DNA from: Sandaracinaceae bacterium
GTDB taxonomy: Bacteria; Myxococcota_A; Polyangia; Polyangiales; Sandaracinaceae
Direction of reading: 5' to 3'
Length of the DNA stretch: 64,000 nt
Assembly: GCA_020633195.1 (NCBI GenBank)
Contig: JACKEC010000027.1
Span: forward strand, 81,037 to 145,036
Under the pieces are notes generated by a model. That model had not been told where the DNA came from. It was given only the letters and a program-made list of their open reading frames with translations, and did not search any database. Position numbers and translations under genes: made by a program. Each line of letters starts with the position of its first letter. Position 1 is the stretch's first letter. Positions 15,243-24,686 of this stretch are shown in pieces.

Positions 15243-17207
15243 ATGAACGCGCCCGGCGAAGCGGACCTGCGAGCGCTGATCCTGCGAGCGGACGAGGCGA
15301 TCGTGGGGCTGCGCGCGATCACCGACGCGGCGGTCCGAGCCGACGTCGCCGAGCGAGCGCTCGGCGCGGTGAACGCGGCGCTCTACGACGCGATGGCCGC
15401 GCGCGCGAGCTGGGCGGACTTCCGCGACGCGACCGACCGCGCGCGCGCGGGCTGCGCGGAGGCCCTCGCCGGGTTGCAGGAGACGGAGAGCGACGACCCG
15501 CGGGTCGCGCAGACGCTGCACCGCATCGCGTGGCTTTTGCGCGAGCTCGCGCACGTGCGGCCGCCCGTCACCGACGAGCCCGGCCCCATCCCGCCGCCCG
15601 AGGTCCCGCTGCGCGCGACGCTCGCGCGGCCGCGCTTGCTCTGTCCGCCCCGTCGCTCGATCGCGGCGGCGGTGCCCTTGGCGGAGCGCGAGCCGCTCGA
15701 GGCGCCCGCGCCGCCCACCGCGCCGCCGATGCCGCTCGCGCCAGGCGCGGCGAGCGCCGAGGCGGTGCTCGCGCGCGCCCTCGCCGCGGCCGCCGCCCCC
15801 GCCGAGCCGCCGCCCCCGGAGCCCGACCCCGAGCCGGTGGTCGTCACGTCCCCCGACGATCTGCTCTTCGGAGAGGCCATCTCGGAGGAGGCCCTCCAGG
15901 CCCGCCGAACCCGTGACCTGGCCGAGGAGCTCGGCGCGATGGGGCGGATGCGGCGCCACGACGACGCGCTGCCCTGGAAGCACGGCGAGGAGACGGAGCG
16001 CAGGCTCCTGACCCGCGTCGACGCGCTCGTCGCGATCGGGTCCTCGGCGTTCGTGGAGATGGTGCGCATGCTCGAGGAGCGCCCCCTCGCGGACCCCGAG
16101 CTCGCGTGGGCGCTGTTGATGGTGCTCGGCAGCGTCGGGGGCGCGGACACCGCCGCGGCGCTGCGCCGCACCCTGCTCGCGCTCGAGCTCGACGACCCGG
16201 ACGTCGAGGACTACCCGGACGTGATCGCGGACGCGCTCGCGCACGCGCCGCACCCCGGCGTGCGGGCGGTGCTCGCGCCGTGGCTCGAGAGCCCGGAGCC
16301 CCACCGCCGCCGGGTCGCGCACGCCGCGCTCGGCATGCGGCGCGAGCTGTCCCTCGAGGAGGCGGTGCGCGGCGCGAACGACACGACCGTCGAGGTCGCC
16401 GTCAGCTGCGTGCGCGCGATCGGCTCGATGGAGGGCCCCGTCGCCGCCGGTCTGCTGTACGGACCGCTCGCGGACGCGCGCCCGCAGGTGGCGCGGGCCG
16501 CGATGATCTGCGCCGTGCAGCACCGCTACGAGGTCGGGCTCCGGGCGGCGATCCATCGCTGCGAGACGGGGCTCGCCTCCGAGGCGGGCGCGGCGATGAT
16601 CGTGGCGATCGGCGGTGACCACCCCCGCGGACGTCAGATCCTGCTCGACGCGGCCACGCGCGAGGCCACCCCCGTGACGATGCGCGCGCTCGGCTGGTAC
16701 GGGGACGTCGCCGCGTTCGAAGCGCTCGTGAACGGGCTCGACGCCGACGAGGACACCGCGCGCGCCGCGTGGTCGTCGCTCGAGCGGATCACGGGGGCCG
16801 AGCTGCTCGCCGACGACGTCGAGCCCGAGTACGAGGAGGACGATCGACCGTTCCTCCGAAAACGGTCGACGCCGACGGTCTTCCCCTTCTCCGAGGGCTG
16901 CGCGGACCCCGAGGCCTGGCGCGCCTGGTGGAAGGCGCACGGGCCCCTCGCGCGCGCGGACGTGCGCTACCGCTTCGGCCGCCCGTGGGCGCCCACCGAC
17001 TCGATCGCCGAGATGCGCGCCCCGGTCTCGACCCAGGCGATCCGGCTCTACGACCACCTGGACCTGTGCGCGCGCACCGGCGGGCGCGTCCCCTTCGAGC
17101 CGCACGCCTTCTTGTCACGGCAGCACGCCCTGCTCGGGCTGTGGGACACGCACGTCGGGTCGGTCGACGCGGGCCTCGGCCGCTGGCCGACCCGCTACGT
17201 CGGCTGA
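15243..17207 (+). CDS. HEAT-repeat protein of T6SS accessory clusters
   Basis: A 654-residue cytoplasmic protein. The N-terminal 130 residues are helical; a Pro/Ala-rich linker spans about residues 155-205; the rest is made of HEAT-like helical repeats (WALLMVLGSVGGADTAAALR, VRAVLAPWLESPEPHRRRVA, VEVAVSCVRAIGSMEGPVAA, TMRALGWYGDVAAFEALVNG). The end reads EAWRAWWKAHGPLARADVRY and HDLSRQHALL-like sequence. Repeat proteins of this kind (TIGR02270-like) are known as T6SS-associated accessories of undefined function. It is the first plus-strand gene of the island and stands opposite a propeller-like gene. The family assignment is by pattern. Confidence 0.7.
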   Translation: MNAPGEADLRALILRADEAIVGLRAITDAAVRADVAERALGAVNAALYDAMAARASWADFRDATDRARAGCAEALAGLQETESDDPRVAQTLHRIAWLLRELAHVRPPVTDEPGPIPPPEVPLRATLARPRLLCPPRRSIAAAVPLAEREPLEAPAPPTAPPMPLAPGAASAEAVLARALAAAAAPAEPPPPEPDPEPVVVTSPDDLLFGEAISEEALQARRTRDLAEELGAMGRMRRHDDALPWKHGEETERRLLTRVDALVAIGSSAFVEMVRMLEERPLADPELAWALLMVLGSVGGADTAAALRRTLLALELDDPDVEDYPDVIADALAHAPHPGVRAVLAPWLESPEPHRRRVAHAALGMRRELSLEEAVRGANDTTVEVAVSCVRAIGSMEGPVAAGLLYGPLADARPQVARAAMICAVQHRYEVGLRAAIHRCETGLASEAGAAMIVAIGGDHPRGRQILLDAATREATPVTMRALGWYGDVAAFEALVNGLDADEDTARAAWSSLERITGAELLADDVEPEYEEDDRPFLRKRSTPTVFPFSEGCADPEAWRAWWKAHGPLARADVRYRFGRPWAPTDSIAEMRAPVSTQAIRLYDHLDLCARTGGRVPFEPHAFLSRQHALLGLWDTHVGSVDAGLGRWPTRYVG

Positions 17208-17224
17208 CGCGCCCTGCGGCCGGC

Positions 17225-18226
17225 TCACTCCGTCGCGTCGTCGTCGAAGTCGATGTCCGGGGGGTCCGGCAGCTCGAAGCCGTCGTCCTCGTCGTCGTCC
17301 TGCTCGGCCGGCTCGTCCTCGTAGGGGGCGAACGTCGGGGGTCGATCGACGGCGAGCTCCACGAAATCCGCGAGCGGGATCTCGACGAAGCGGACCAGCT
17401 CGTCGCTGCCGAGGATGCGCAACGGGGATTGCACGACGACACCGTCGCCGGTGGGGACCAGCGCGTCGGCGCAGACGTCGAAGTGCCTCGGCACGGTCAC
17501 GCCGTCCTCGTAGCCGTGGAGCCCCAGCTCCCCGCAGCCGAGCCAGATCGCGCCGCCGTGGACCAGCACGCTCTTGGGGGCGAACGCCGGGTCCGGCAGG
17601 GGCAGGAGCTCGTCGGCCGAGCCGCCCATGAGCATCGCGGCGGGCCCGCACGCGAAGACCCGCTCCTCGCTCTGGACGTGGACGCTCCAGAACGCGCGCC
17701 TCGTCGGCACCTCCAGCTCGCTCCACCCCGCGCCATCCCATCGGGAGACGAGGCCGTCGGCGCCGACCGCGAACACCAGCTCGGGGTGCGCCCCGTGCAT
17801 GGCCAGCACCTGCGCCCGCATCGGGCTCGACTCGAACTTGGCGCCGTCCCAGCGCGACACGAAGTGCTGACCGCGCTCGCTGCCCCACACGAAGACGTTC
17901 GCGTCGTCGACGCCCCAGATCCCGCCGAGCGATCCCGGGAAGGTCGTCGGGTGCCACTCGCCGCCGTCGGCGCCGCGCCACAGCACGCGCCCGTCCGTGT
18001 GCGTGGCCCAGATCGCGCGCTGCGGCGACATCCACACCCCGGTGACCCAGCCCGGGAGCGTGAGCAGCGCCTCGAGCTTCCCGCCCCGCGCGCTCGCCAC
18101 CCAGCTCTCCATGTGCTCCAGCTCGAGGCCTGCCTCTCGATCGAAGCGGTAGGCGAGGACCGCCACGTCGCCCCGAGCCACTCCGCTGACGCCTCCGAAG
18201 CGATGGTCGAGCCGCATCCCCGCCAC
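17225..18226 (-). CDS. Propeller-like protein of the T6SS island (paralogue of 12297-13316)
   Basis: A 333-residue soluble protein, MAGMRLDHRFGGVSGVARGD at the N-terminus. Motifs repeat through it: NVFVWGSERG, FVSRWDGAKFESSPM, QVLAMHGAHPELVFAVGADG, LVSRWDGAGWSEL and IWLGCGELGLHGYEDG. These align in order with those of 12297-13316, so both are probably beta-propellers from one duplication. The C-terminal 40 residues are extremely acidic (DDDEDDGFELPDPPDIDFDD), which resembles nucleic-acid mimicking or immunity proteins, though this is only a suggestion. It is convergent with the HEAT-repeat gene and divergent from the DUF2169 gene. Confidence 0.7.
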   Translation of the reverse strand: MAGMRLDHRFGGVSGVARGDVAVLAYRFDREAGLELEHMESWVASARGGKLEALLTLPGWVTGVWMSPQRAIWATHTDGRVLWRGADGGEWHPTTFPGSLGGIWGVDDANVFVWGSERGQHFVSRWDGAKFESSPMRAQVLAMHGAHPELVFAVGADGLVSRWDGAGWSELEVPTRRAFWSVHVQSEERVFACGPAAMLMGGSADELLPLPDPAFAPKSVLVHGGAIWLGCGELGLHGYEDGVTVPRHFDVCADALVPTGDGVVVQSPLRILGSDELVRFVEIPLADFVELAVDRPPTFAPYEDEPAEQDDDEDDGFELPDPPDIDFDDDATE

Positions 18227-18287
18227 CCTACATCAGCCGATGACCGGCGCACGTCGGGCTCGTCCGACCGCCGCGACTCTGCGCATA

Positions 18288-19316
18288 ATGCGCCGAATGC
18301 TCCCGCCCCCCGAGCTGCGCGCCAAGGGCCTCGACGCGATCGCCGACATGGTCCCGATGCTCGACGTCGACGGAAGCATCCAGCTCGTCGTGCTGGTCAA
18401 GCTCCGGGTCCAGGTCGACCGGTTCGGCCGCACGCGGCGGACCGAGGGGGCGGAGATCCACAGGGCCGACGTGCCGCACGATCCCGACGCGCCCGAGTCG
18501 AGCAGCATCCGGTTCCCGTGCGATCTGTGCCTGAGGAAGCCGGGCACGGACGTGATCGTCGTGGGCCACGCCCGGCCGACGAAGCCCGGCACCACCGCGA
18601 TGGACGTCCTGGTCCGCGTCGGCCCCGTCCAGAAGGCGCTGCGCGTGTTCGGCCCGCGCTACTGGCGCCGCGGCGTCACCGGCCTGACGCCGAGCGCGCC
18701 CGAGCCGATCGAGGCGGTCCCCCTCACGTGGGAGCTCGCCTTCGGTGGCTTCGACAGCGGCGACGGCAAGCTCCTCGAGGAGCCGCGCAACCCCGTCGGT
18801 CGCGGGCTGAAGGTCGACGTCGAGGAGCTCGTGGACCAGCTCACGCCGCAGATCGAGGATCCCGACGACCTGCTGTCGACGCACCGGAGCCGCCCGCGCC
18901 CCGCCGGCGTGGGCGCCCTCGGGCGTCACTGGGTCCCGCGTCGCGGCTTCGCCGGGACGTACGACGAGGAGTGGAAGACGACCCACATGCCGCTGCCGCC
19001 GATCGACTTCGACGACCGCTTCAACCAGTGCGCGACCCCCGAGCTCATCGTCCCCGGGCACCTCCGGGGTGGGGAGCCGGTGCAGCTGCTGGGGGTCACC
19101 GCGCGTGGGGCCGCGGAGCTCGAGCTGCCCCGCCCGGTGTGGTTCGTCGGCGCCCGCGTGGACGGACGCCTGGTCGAGCACCCGCCGGTGCTCGACACGA
19201 TCGTGATCGAGACCGACGACCTCTGGATCGACATGACCTGGCGCAGCCGGATCCCGCTACCGCGCCCGGCACGTCGGCTCGAGTACGTGCAAGTCCACGA
19301 GAAGCGGGCCGTCTGA
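18288..19316 (+). CDS. DUF2169 domain protein (T6SS accessory)
   Basis: A protein of about 342 residues with the DUF2169 pattern: LVVLVKLRVQVD near the N-terminus, GVTGLTPSAPEPIEAVPLTW and ELAFGGFDSGDG around residues 125-150, then NPVGRG, and a late RGGEPVQLLGVTARG followed by LPRPVWFVGARVDG. DUF2169 proteins occur beside vgrG and PAAR-like genes, where they are thought to help load or assemble effectors. The ORF opens at 18240, but the Met at 18288 gives a typical N-terminus; the start is not decisive. The ketosynthase-fold gene follows one base after its stop, indicating an operon. Confidence 0.8.
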   Translation: MRRMLPPPELRAKGLDAIADMVPMLDVDGSIQLVVLVKLRVQVDRFGRTRRTEGAEIHRADVPHDPDAPESSSIRFPCDLCLRKPGTDVIVVGHARPTKPGTTAMDVLVRVGPVQKALRVFGPRYWRRGVTGLTPSAPEPIEAVPLTWELAFGGFDSGDGKLLEEPRNPVGRGLKVDVEELVDQLTPQIEDPDDLLSTHRSRPRPAGVGALGRHWVPRRGFAGTYDEEWKTTHMPLPPIDFDDRFNQCATPELIVPGHLRGGEPVQLLGVTARGAAELELPRPVWFVGARVDGRLVEHPPVLDTIVIETDDLWIDMTWRSRIPLPRPARRLEYVQVHEKRAV

Positions 19317-19317
19317 C

Positions 19318-20415
19318 GTGACGCGAACGAGCCAAGTCCCGCCGGTCGCTCTGTACGGCGAAGACGCCCCCGAGCTGTGCAACCCCGTCCTCTGGAACGG
19401 CCTGGCGACGTCCGCCTATCACGCGTGGGCCTTCTGGCGCGCCGAGCAGGTCGCGCTCGCGCCGTCGCCGTTCCGCGCGCAGAACGACATCCGGATCGTG
19501 ATGGGCATGATCCGCTCGCTGCCCCCGCGGAGCGTGGGCGCCGAGCGGCTCGCGGCGATCCTCCGGCGCCTGCTCGACGGCGCCCTCGCCCCGCTCGCCG
19601 GCGTGGCCGCGCGGCCCCGGATCCTGCTCGCGCTCGGGCTCCCCGAACGGATGGGCGACGAGCACGGTGAGCTCCGCTTCCAGCGAGAGCGCTCGCGCCT
19701 CGTCGCGGAGGCGTTCCAGCACCTCGAGGCGCGGGCGGCGGAGGTCGAGGTGGAGGCCGTGCCCACGGGCCACGCCTCCTTCGCCGAGTGCATCGAGCGC
19801 GCGGCCCAGGGGATCCGAGCGGGGCGGACGGACGTCGCCCTGGTCGGCGGGATCGACACCGGATACGACCCCGAGGTGGTGCAGAAGGCGCTCGACGAGG
19901 GGCGGATCTACGACGGCGCCAACCTCGACGGGTTCTGCCCCGGCGAAGGCGGGGCGATGTGGCTCATGATGCCGCGGGGCAGCGCCGCCCGGCTCGGCCT
20001 CCCCGCGACGCGCGTCGAGGGCCTCGCCCGGACGCTCGAGCGAGCGCACTCGTACACCGACGCGCCCTGCCGAGCCGAGGGCCTGACCGCCGCCGCGAAC
20101 GCGCTGACCATGCCGCTGCGCAAGAGCGGGCGAACCCTCGACCTCTGGCTGCACGACGTCACGAGCGAGGTCTATCGGGTGCACGAGATGAACCTCGCGT
20201 GGCCGCGCGCGGCCCACGACGTGATGAGCCCGAAGGGGACGATCCAGTCGCTGCACCCAGCGTTCGGGGACCTCGGGGCGGCGTTCGGGGCGACCGCCGC
20301 GGCCCTCGCCGCGGAGGCGTTCTCGCGCGGCGACCCGGCGACCGAGCGGTGCATCATCACCGCGTCGAGCCCCCACGAGCAGCGGGCGGCCATCCTGCTG
20401 AGGCCAGGCCGATGA
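19318..20415 (+). CDS. Ketosynthase/thiolase-fold protein of T6SS accessory clusters
   Basis: A 365-residue protein with the beta-ketoacyl-synthase fold signature rather than a complete fatty-acid enzyme. AFWRAEQVALAPSPF is near the start, TGHASFAECIERAAQGIRAG and DVALVGGIDTGYDPEVVQKA are central, and LHPAFGDLGAAFGATAAALA is near the end. The conserved Cys nucleophile of true ketosynthases is not evident at its usual place, where AGHASF-like sequence stands, so catalysis is doubtful. Homologous thiolase-fold proteins are known next to DUF2169 and PAAR-like genes of T6SS loci; their role is unclear. Start is GTG, and the stop overlaps the next gene by four bases. Confidence 0.7.
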   Translation: MTRTSQVPPVALYGEDAPELCNPVLWNGLATSAYHAWAFWRAEQVALAPSPFRAQNDIRIVMGMIRSLPPRSVGAERLAAILRRLLDGALAPLAGVAARPRILLALGLPERMGDEHGELRFQRERSRLVAEAFQHLEARAAEVEVEAVPTGHASFAECIERAAQGIRAGRTDVALVGGIDTGYDPEVVQKALDEGRIYDGANLDGFCPGEGGAMWLMMPRGSAARLGLPATRVEGLARTLERAHSYTDAPCRAEGLTAAANALTMPLRKSGRTLDLWLHDVTSEVYRVHEMNLAWPRAAHDVMSPKGTIQSLHPAFGDLGAAFGATAAALAAEAFSRGDPATERCIITASSPHEQRAAILLRPGR

Positions 20416-21356
20416 CCACCCACTTCAAGCTCGCCCCCCTCGAGTTCCCGGGGGACCTCCACCCGACCGCGGCCCGCGTCGAGCTCGGGCTCACGCTCTA
20501 CCTCGACGACCCGGGGCACTGGGCGCGCGACGCGGCTCCCCGCCTCGCCGCGACCCTGATCGAGTACGCGCCCGCGGGCGCGCTGAAGTGGTTCACGACG
20601 TCGACCTCGGGGACCTGGCGGCGCGTCGGCGACGCCGAGGGCCTGCGGCAGGTGCACGAGGGCTTCGCCACGCAAGGCCACCGGCTCGGGACCCACCTCC
20701 GCCACGGCTTCTACTTCCAGCTCGCGGACGATCCGGGCGCTCCGTCGAGCGGCTTCTTCTATCGGGAGATCGACCCGAGCCGCACCGACCGGGTCTCGGT
20801 CCTCGAGCTCACCCTGCCCATCGATTCCGACCCGGGGCTGCTCTTCCAGCTCGCGATGGAGGCGAGCGCGCTCGGGCCGTTCTGGAGCGGCGTCGGCGGC
20901 TACGCCCTCCGATCGAACTGGCAGACGCGGAGGGTCGCGATGACCCACGCGTACAAGTGGTGCGGGCGATGGTGGGGGATCGACATCCAGGATCCGGACG
21001 AGATGGCCTGGTTCGCGCGGGCCGGCCTCCCGGGGACGGGGTGGCTGACCCTCGTCGGCGCTCCTCTGGTGGCGCGGCTGGAGATCGCCCCCGAGCAGCT
21101 CCAGGGCTGGCCCGAAGGGATCATCGCCCTCCCCCGCCCTCACGGGACCCTGATCCGGGCTGGCGAGGCGCCGACCGAGGGCGACCTCAACCGCTTCGCG
21201 TTCCCGGAGGCCTACGCCGCGGTGGCCCGCCGCCTCGCGCCGTTCTTCGTGCCGGAGCCGCCCGAGCTGTGGGGGCTCTTCGGGGGCCGCGAGCAGACGG
21301 CGGTGTGGATGCGGCGCCTCGTCGACCCGGAGGCGTGGGGGGCGCGGGAAGCATGA
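20412..21356 (+). CDS. DUF3396-like protein (T6SS immunity/accessory family)
   Basis: A 314-residue cytoplasmic protein that overlaps the preceding ketosynthase-fold gene by ATGA. The centre reads LGPFWSGVGGYALRSNWQTR and KWCGRWWGIDI, followed by GLPGTGWLTLVGAPL. This pattern resembles DUF3396, a family found in T6SS effector loci and sometimes described as immunity proteins. Tryptophans are frequent. The gene ends 62 bp before the first vgrG. Function as an immunity or adaptor protein is inferred from context. Confidence 0.65.
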   Translation: MTTHFKLAPLEFPGDLHPTAARVELGLTLYLDDPGHWARDAAPRLAATLIEYAPAGALKWFTTSTSGTWRRVGDAEGLRQVHEGFATQGHRLGTHLRHGFYFQLADDPGAPSSGFFYREIDPSRTDRVSVLELTLPIDSDPGLLFQLAMEASALGPFWSGVGGYALRSNWQTRRVAMTHAYKWCGRWWGIDIQDPDEMAWFARAGLPGTGWLTLVGAPLVARLEIAPEQLQGWPEGIIALPRPHGTLIRAGEAPTEGDLNRFAFPEAYAAVARRLAPFFVPEPPELWGLFGGREQTAVWMRRLVDPEAWGAREA

Positions 21357-21418
21357 ACCTCGCATCGCCGCTTTACCGACCGATCGGCCCGATCCATCAT
21401 GAGCGTTCTCGCTAGCGC

Positions 21419-24283
21419 ATGGGGATCGAGAGCAGAGTCTTCCTCGAGAGTCTCGGCGCCTATGCCAGCGCCGCACGGATCCACGCGCGCGGCGCGCTGA
21501 GCGCCCCCTTCGACGTCGAGGCCCTGTTCTACCTCGACGACGGCGAGCTCGACCTCGACTCGCTGCTGTGGACGAACGCGGTGGCGTTCATCACCAACGA
21601 GGAGCGCGGGTCGGCGCAGCTCTTCCACGGGGTCATCGAGGAGGCCGACTACCTCCGACAGACGCACGTCGGTCACCTGTACCGCGTGAGGCTGCGGCCG
21701 CGCGTGCACGAGCTCGCGTACCGCGTCCGCACCCGCATCTTCCAGAACCTGACCGCCGTCGAGATCGTCCAGCAGGTGCTGCGCGACGCGGGCGTGCCCG
21801 ACGACGCGGTGCAGTGGGACCTCGCGAACCAGTACGACCCGCGCGAGTACTGCACGCAGTGGAACGAGTCGGAGCTCGCCTTCGTCAGCCGTCTCCTCGA
21901 GGACGAGGGCATCTTCTACTGGTTCGATCACGCCGAGGACGGCCACGTGATGCGGATGGCGGACACCGCCGACGCGCACGAGGCGATCGAGGGCAACCCC
22001 GTGCTGCCGATGGCGGCGCGGCTCGATCCGATGACCGAGCAGGTCACCGACGTCACCTGGACCGCGCGCGTCACGAGCGACGTCCACACCACCCGCGACT
22101 GGAACTGGGGCACGCCGGCGCAGCCCATGCAGTCGATGCGCGAGTCCGACGGGTCGGTGGCGCTCGAGCGCTACGAGTACCCGGGCCACTTCGTCACCCA
22201 GGCCGAGGGCGACGCGCGCGCCAGCGATCGCGTCGCGGCGCAGCTCGTCGATCGCTACTGCGTGACGGGCCGCGCGAGCGCCTGGGCCCTCGTCGCCGGT
22301 CGCTACTTCGCGCTCGTCAACGCGCGCCCGGACTACCTCGTCGGCGAGTACGTGCTCACCAGCGTCGAGCACCGCTTCGAGCACGGGCGCCCCGCGAACG
22401 GCTCGCCCGCGACGGAAGCGCAGTACGTGTCGAGCTTCACCGCGATGCCGCGGGACCTCGCGTACAAGCCCCCGCGCTCGACCCCGCGACCCAAGGTCTA
22501 CGGCGTCGAGAGCGCGGTGGTGACGGGGCCGCCCGGCGAGGAGATCCACGTCGACGCGTTCGGGCGCATCAAGGTGCGCTTCTACTGGGATCGCGAGCAC
22601 CCCGTCGACGACACCGCGTCGTGCTGGATCCGCGTCCAGCAGCTCAACAACGCCGGCACGATGATCCTCCCCCGCGTCGGGTGGGAGATGGGGATCGTGT
22701 TCCTCGACGGCGACCCGGATCGGCCCGTCGCGATCCACAAGACCTACAACCGCGAGGAGATGCCCCCCTACGAGCTGCCCGCGAACAAGACGCAAGGCTC
22801 GTTGCGCTCGTCGTCGTCGCCGGGGGGCGGCGGCACGAACGAGATCCGGATGCAGGACGGCAACGGCGGCATGGAGCTGTTCATGCACGCCCAGAAGGAC
22901 TACTCGGAGCGGGTCGGCAACGACCGCGTCGAGCAGGTCACCTGCGACGTCACCGAGCAGACGGGCACCGAGCTCGAGACCAGCGTGAAGGGCGCCGAGG
23001 ACGTGTCGGTCGGCGCCGACCAGTCCGTGACCGTGGCGGGCGGACAGAACGACGACACCGGCGGCAGCGTCACGCTCTCCATCGGCGCCAAGGACGACAT
23101 CGGCGTCACCGGCAACCACACGCGCGCCAACGACGGCAGCCGCAGCGACACGATCGGCGCGGCGCAGCTCGTCTTGGCCAACCGCATCGCGCACACCGCC
23201 AACGGCAACTGGGACCGGACCGTCACCGCGGTGCAGCTCCTGCTCGCGGTCGAGGACATCACCGACGCGACCGGCGGCACCAAGACCGAGCTCATCGCCG
23301 GGGCGAAGATCGAGAAGATCGGCGGCGCGAAGTCCGAGAACATGGGGGCGGCGAAGGCGCTCACCGCCGGCGCGATCAAGGAGTCGACGAGCGGTGACAT
23401 CGCGATCGCCGGCGCGGCGCTCAGCATCGCCGCGGGCGGCCCCATCCAGATCGGCGCGGGCGGCGCGTTCTCCTTCGCGGGCAAGAACGTCACCTGGACC
23501 TCGCCGGCGAGCGCCACGCTGAAGGCCGGCGGCTGCGAGCTCAAGCTCTCGGGCGGCACGCTCAACGTCGCGGGCAAGAAGCTCAGCGTGTCCGGGACGG
23601 CGCAGGTCACGCTCAAGGGCACCGTCAAGTGGAAGAAGAAGGGCGGCAAGGGCGGCGGCGGCGGCGGCGGCGGCGGCAAGGGCGGCGCCGGGGGCGGCGC
23701 GGGCAAGGCCAGCAAGTCCAACAAGGGCAAGGGCGGCAAGGTCAAGAAGCCCACGAAGAAGGAGCAGCGCCTCGCCGCCTCGCCGGGCAACTCGCCCGAG
23801 CAGATCGCCGCCCGCAAGAAGGTCGCGGCGCACCACTACCAGACGTACGGCAAGAAGTACGACCGCAACACGGGTCAGGTCCGCAAGCTCAACGCCAGCG
23901 AGATGCAGTCCGAGCTCGCCTGCATCGACTACAACCAGCCCGTGATCGCCGGCCCGCCGCCGCCGATCCCGTCGACGCTCAGTCAGTACCAGGCGCCGGG
24001 CGGCCGACGCGGCGGCTACTTCGCGCCCCCCGGCACCTCGCCGAGCGCGCTCGGCATCGGCGCCAACGGCACCGACTACTCGCAGAACCCGCCCGCGGTC
24101 GTGCCCAAGACGAGCAGCGACTACCAGATGTCTCCGCAGACGCACTACCTGCAGTCGACCGCGGCGCCGTGCAACGACACCTGGTCGACGAAGGGCACCC
24201 CGCAGCCCGCCGCCGGCGGCGGCACGCAGTACTACGTGGGCAACGGCTACCACGCGAACCACCCGCAAGTGAAACCCCTCTGA
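21419..24283 (+). CDS. vgrG: T6SS spike protein VgrG with C-terminal extension (evolved VgrG)
   Basis: A 954-residue VgrG. The gp27-like base spans about residues 1-370 (FHGVIEEADYLRQ, QNLTAVEIVQQVLRDAG, SRLLEDEGIFYWFDH). The gp5-like OB fold follows (FGRIKVRFYWDREHP, then SCWIRVQQLNNAGTMILPRV, about 378-425), and then the repetitive beta-helical needle to about residue 740. A Gly/Lys linker (about 741-785) leads to an extra C-terminal domain of roughly 165 residues. That domain has GRRGGYFAPPGTSPSALGI, then LQSTAAPCNDTWSTK, and finally AGGGTQYYVGNGYH. It resembles a polymorphic-toxin domain (bacterial toxin 46-like from memory), not verified. The next gene, 9 bp downstream, resembles an immunity protein. 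The protein would be exported as the cell-puncturing tip. Confidence 0.92.
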   Translation: MGIESRVFLESLGAYASAARIHARGALSAPFDVEALFYLDDGELDLDSLLWTNAVAFITNEERGSAQLFHGVIEEADYLRQTHVGHLYRVRLRPRVHELAYRVRTRIFQNLTAVEIVQQVLRDAGVPDDAVQWDLANQYDPREYCTQWNESELAFVSRLLEDEGIFYWFDHAEDGHVMRMADTADAHEAIEGNPVLPMAARLDPMTEQVTDVTWTARVTSDVHTTRDWNWGTPAQPMQSMRESDGSVALERYEYPGHFVTQAEGDARASDRVAAQLVDRYCVTGRASAWALVAGRYFALVNARPDYLVGEYVLTSVEHRFEHGRPANGSPATEAQYVSSFTAMPRDLAYKPPRSTPRPKVYGVESAVVTGPPGEEIHVDAFGRIKVRFYWDREHPVDDTASCWIRVQQLNNAGTMILPRVGWEMGIVFLDGDPDRPVAIHKTYNREEMPPYELPANKTQGSLRSSSSPGGGGTNEIRMQDGNGGMELFMHAQKDYSERVGNDRVEQVTCDVTEQTGTELETSVKGAEDVSVGADQSVTVAGGQNDDTGGSVTLSIGAKDDIGVTGNHTRANDGSRSDTIGAAQLVLANRIAHTANGNWDRTVTAVQLLLAVEDITDATGGTKTELIAGAKIEKIGGAKSENMGAAKALTAGAIKESTSGDIAIAGAALSIAAGGPIQIGAGGAFSFAGKNVTWTSPASATLKAGGCELKLSGGTLNVAGKKLSVSGTAQVTLKGTVKWKKKGGKGGGGGGGGGKGGAGGGAGKASKSNKGKGGKVKKPTKKEQRLAASPGNSPEQIAARKKVAAHHYQTYGKKYDRNTGQVRKLNASEMQSELACIDYNQPVIAGPPPPIPSTLSQYQAPGGRRGGYFAPPGTSPSALGIGANGTDYSQNPPAVVPKTSSDYQMSPQTHYLQSTAAPCNDTWSTKGTPQPAAGGGTQYYVGNGYHANHPQVKPL

Positions 24284-24292
24284 TCGGAAGCC

Positions 24293-24673
24293 ATGTCGAT
24301 CGTTCAGCACCGCTTCATCCAAAACCGTGACGACTTCTTCCGCGTGCTCGCCGAGGAGCTCGTGCGGGCGCAGCGGTTCGAAGCCGAGGTGCCGGGGCTG
24401 CCGCTCTTCTCCAGCCTGCGGCGCCAGCTCGAGGCGATCACGCAGTGGACCGCGGACGGGCGCCAGCCCACGAAGGACGAGCGCCGATCGATCCAGATGG
24501 GGCCCCTCATCGTGCGCGAGCTGAACCCCGCGCCGACCGACGAGCTCGAGGACTTCGGGTCGCGCATCCAGGAGCTCGAATTCTATTTGAAGCACTGGCG
24601 AGACGACGCCGGCTGGCAGTCGCTCGACGACGGCGACTACGAGATCTTCTTCCCGGACGATCACGCGCCATGA
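24293..24673 (+). CDS. Small Tsi6-like protein, candidate immunity protein
   Basis: A 126-residue acidic, helical protein encoded between vgrG genes, 9 bp after an extended VgrG. The stretch LFSSLRRQLEAITQW, then KDERRSIQMGPLIVRELNP, then DFGSRIQELEFYLKHW has the spacing of Tsi6, the Pseudomonas immunity protein, around residues 38-100. The likeness is by eye and only moderate. Gene order (extended VgrG, then a small acidic protein) fits an effector-immunity pair. No signal peptide, so it would act in the cytoplasm. It might instead be a chaperone for the following VgrG. Confidence 0.6.
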   Translation: MSIVQHRFIQNRDDFFRVLAEELVRAQRFEAEVPGLPLFSSLRRQLEAITQWTADGRQPTKDERRSIQMGPLIVRELNPAPTDELEDFGSRIQELEFYLKHWRDDAGWQSLDDGDYEIFFPDDHAP

Positions 24674-24686
24674 AGGGCACGCCACG

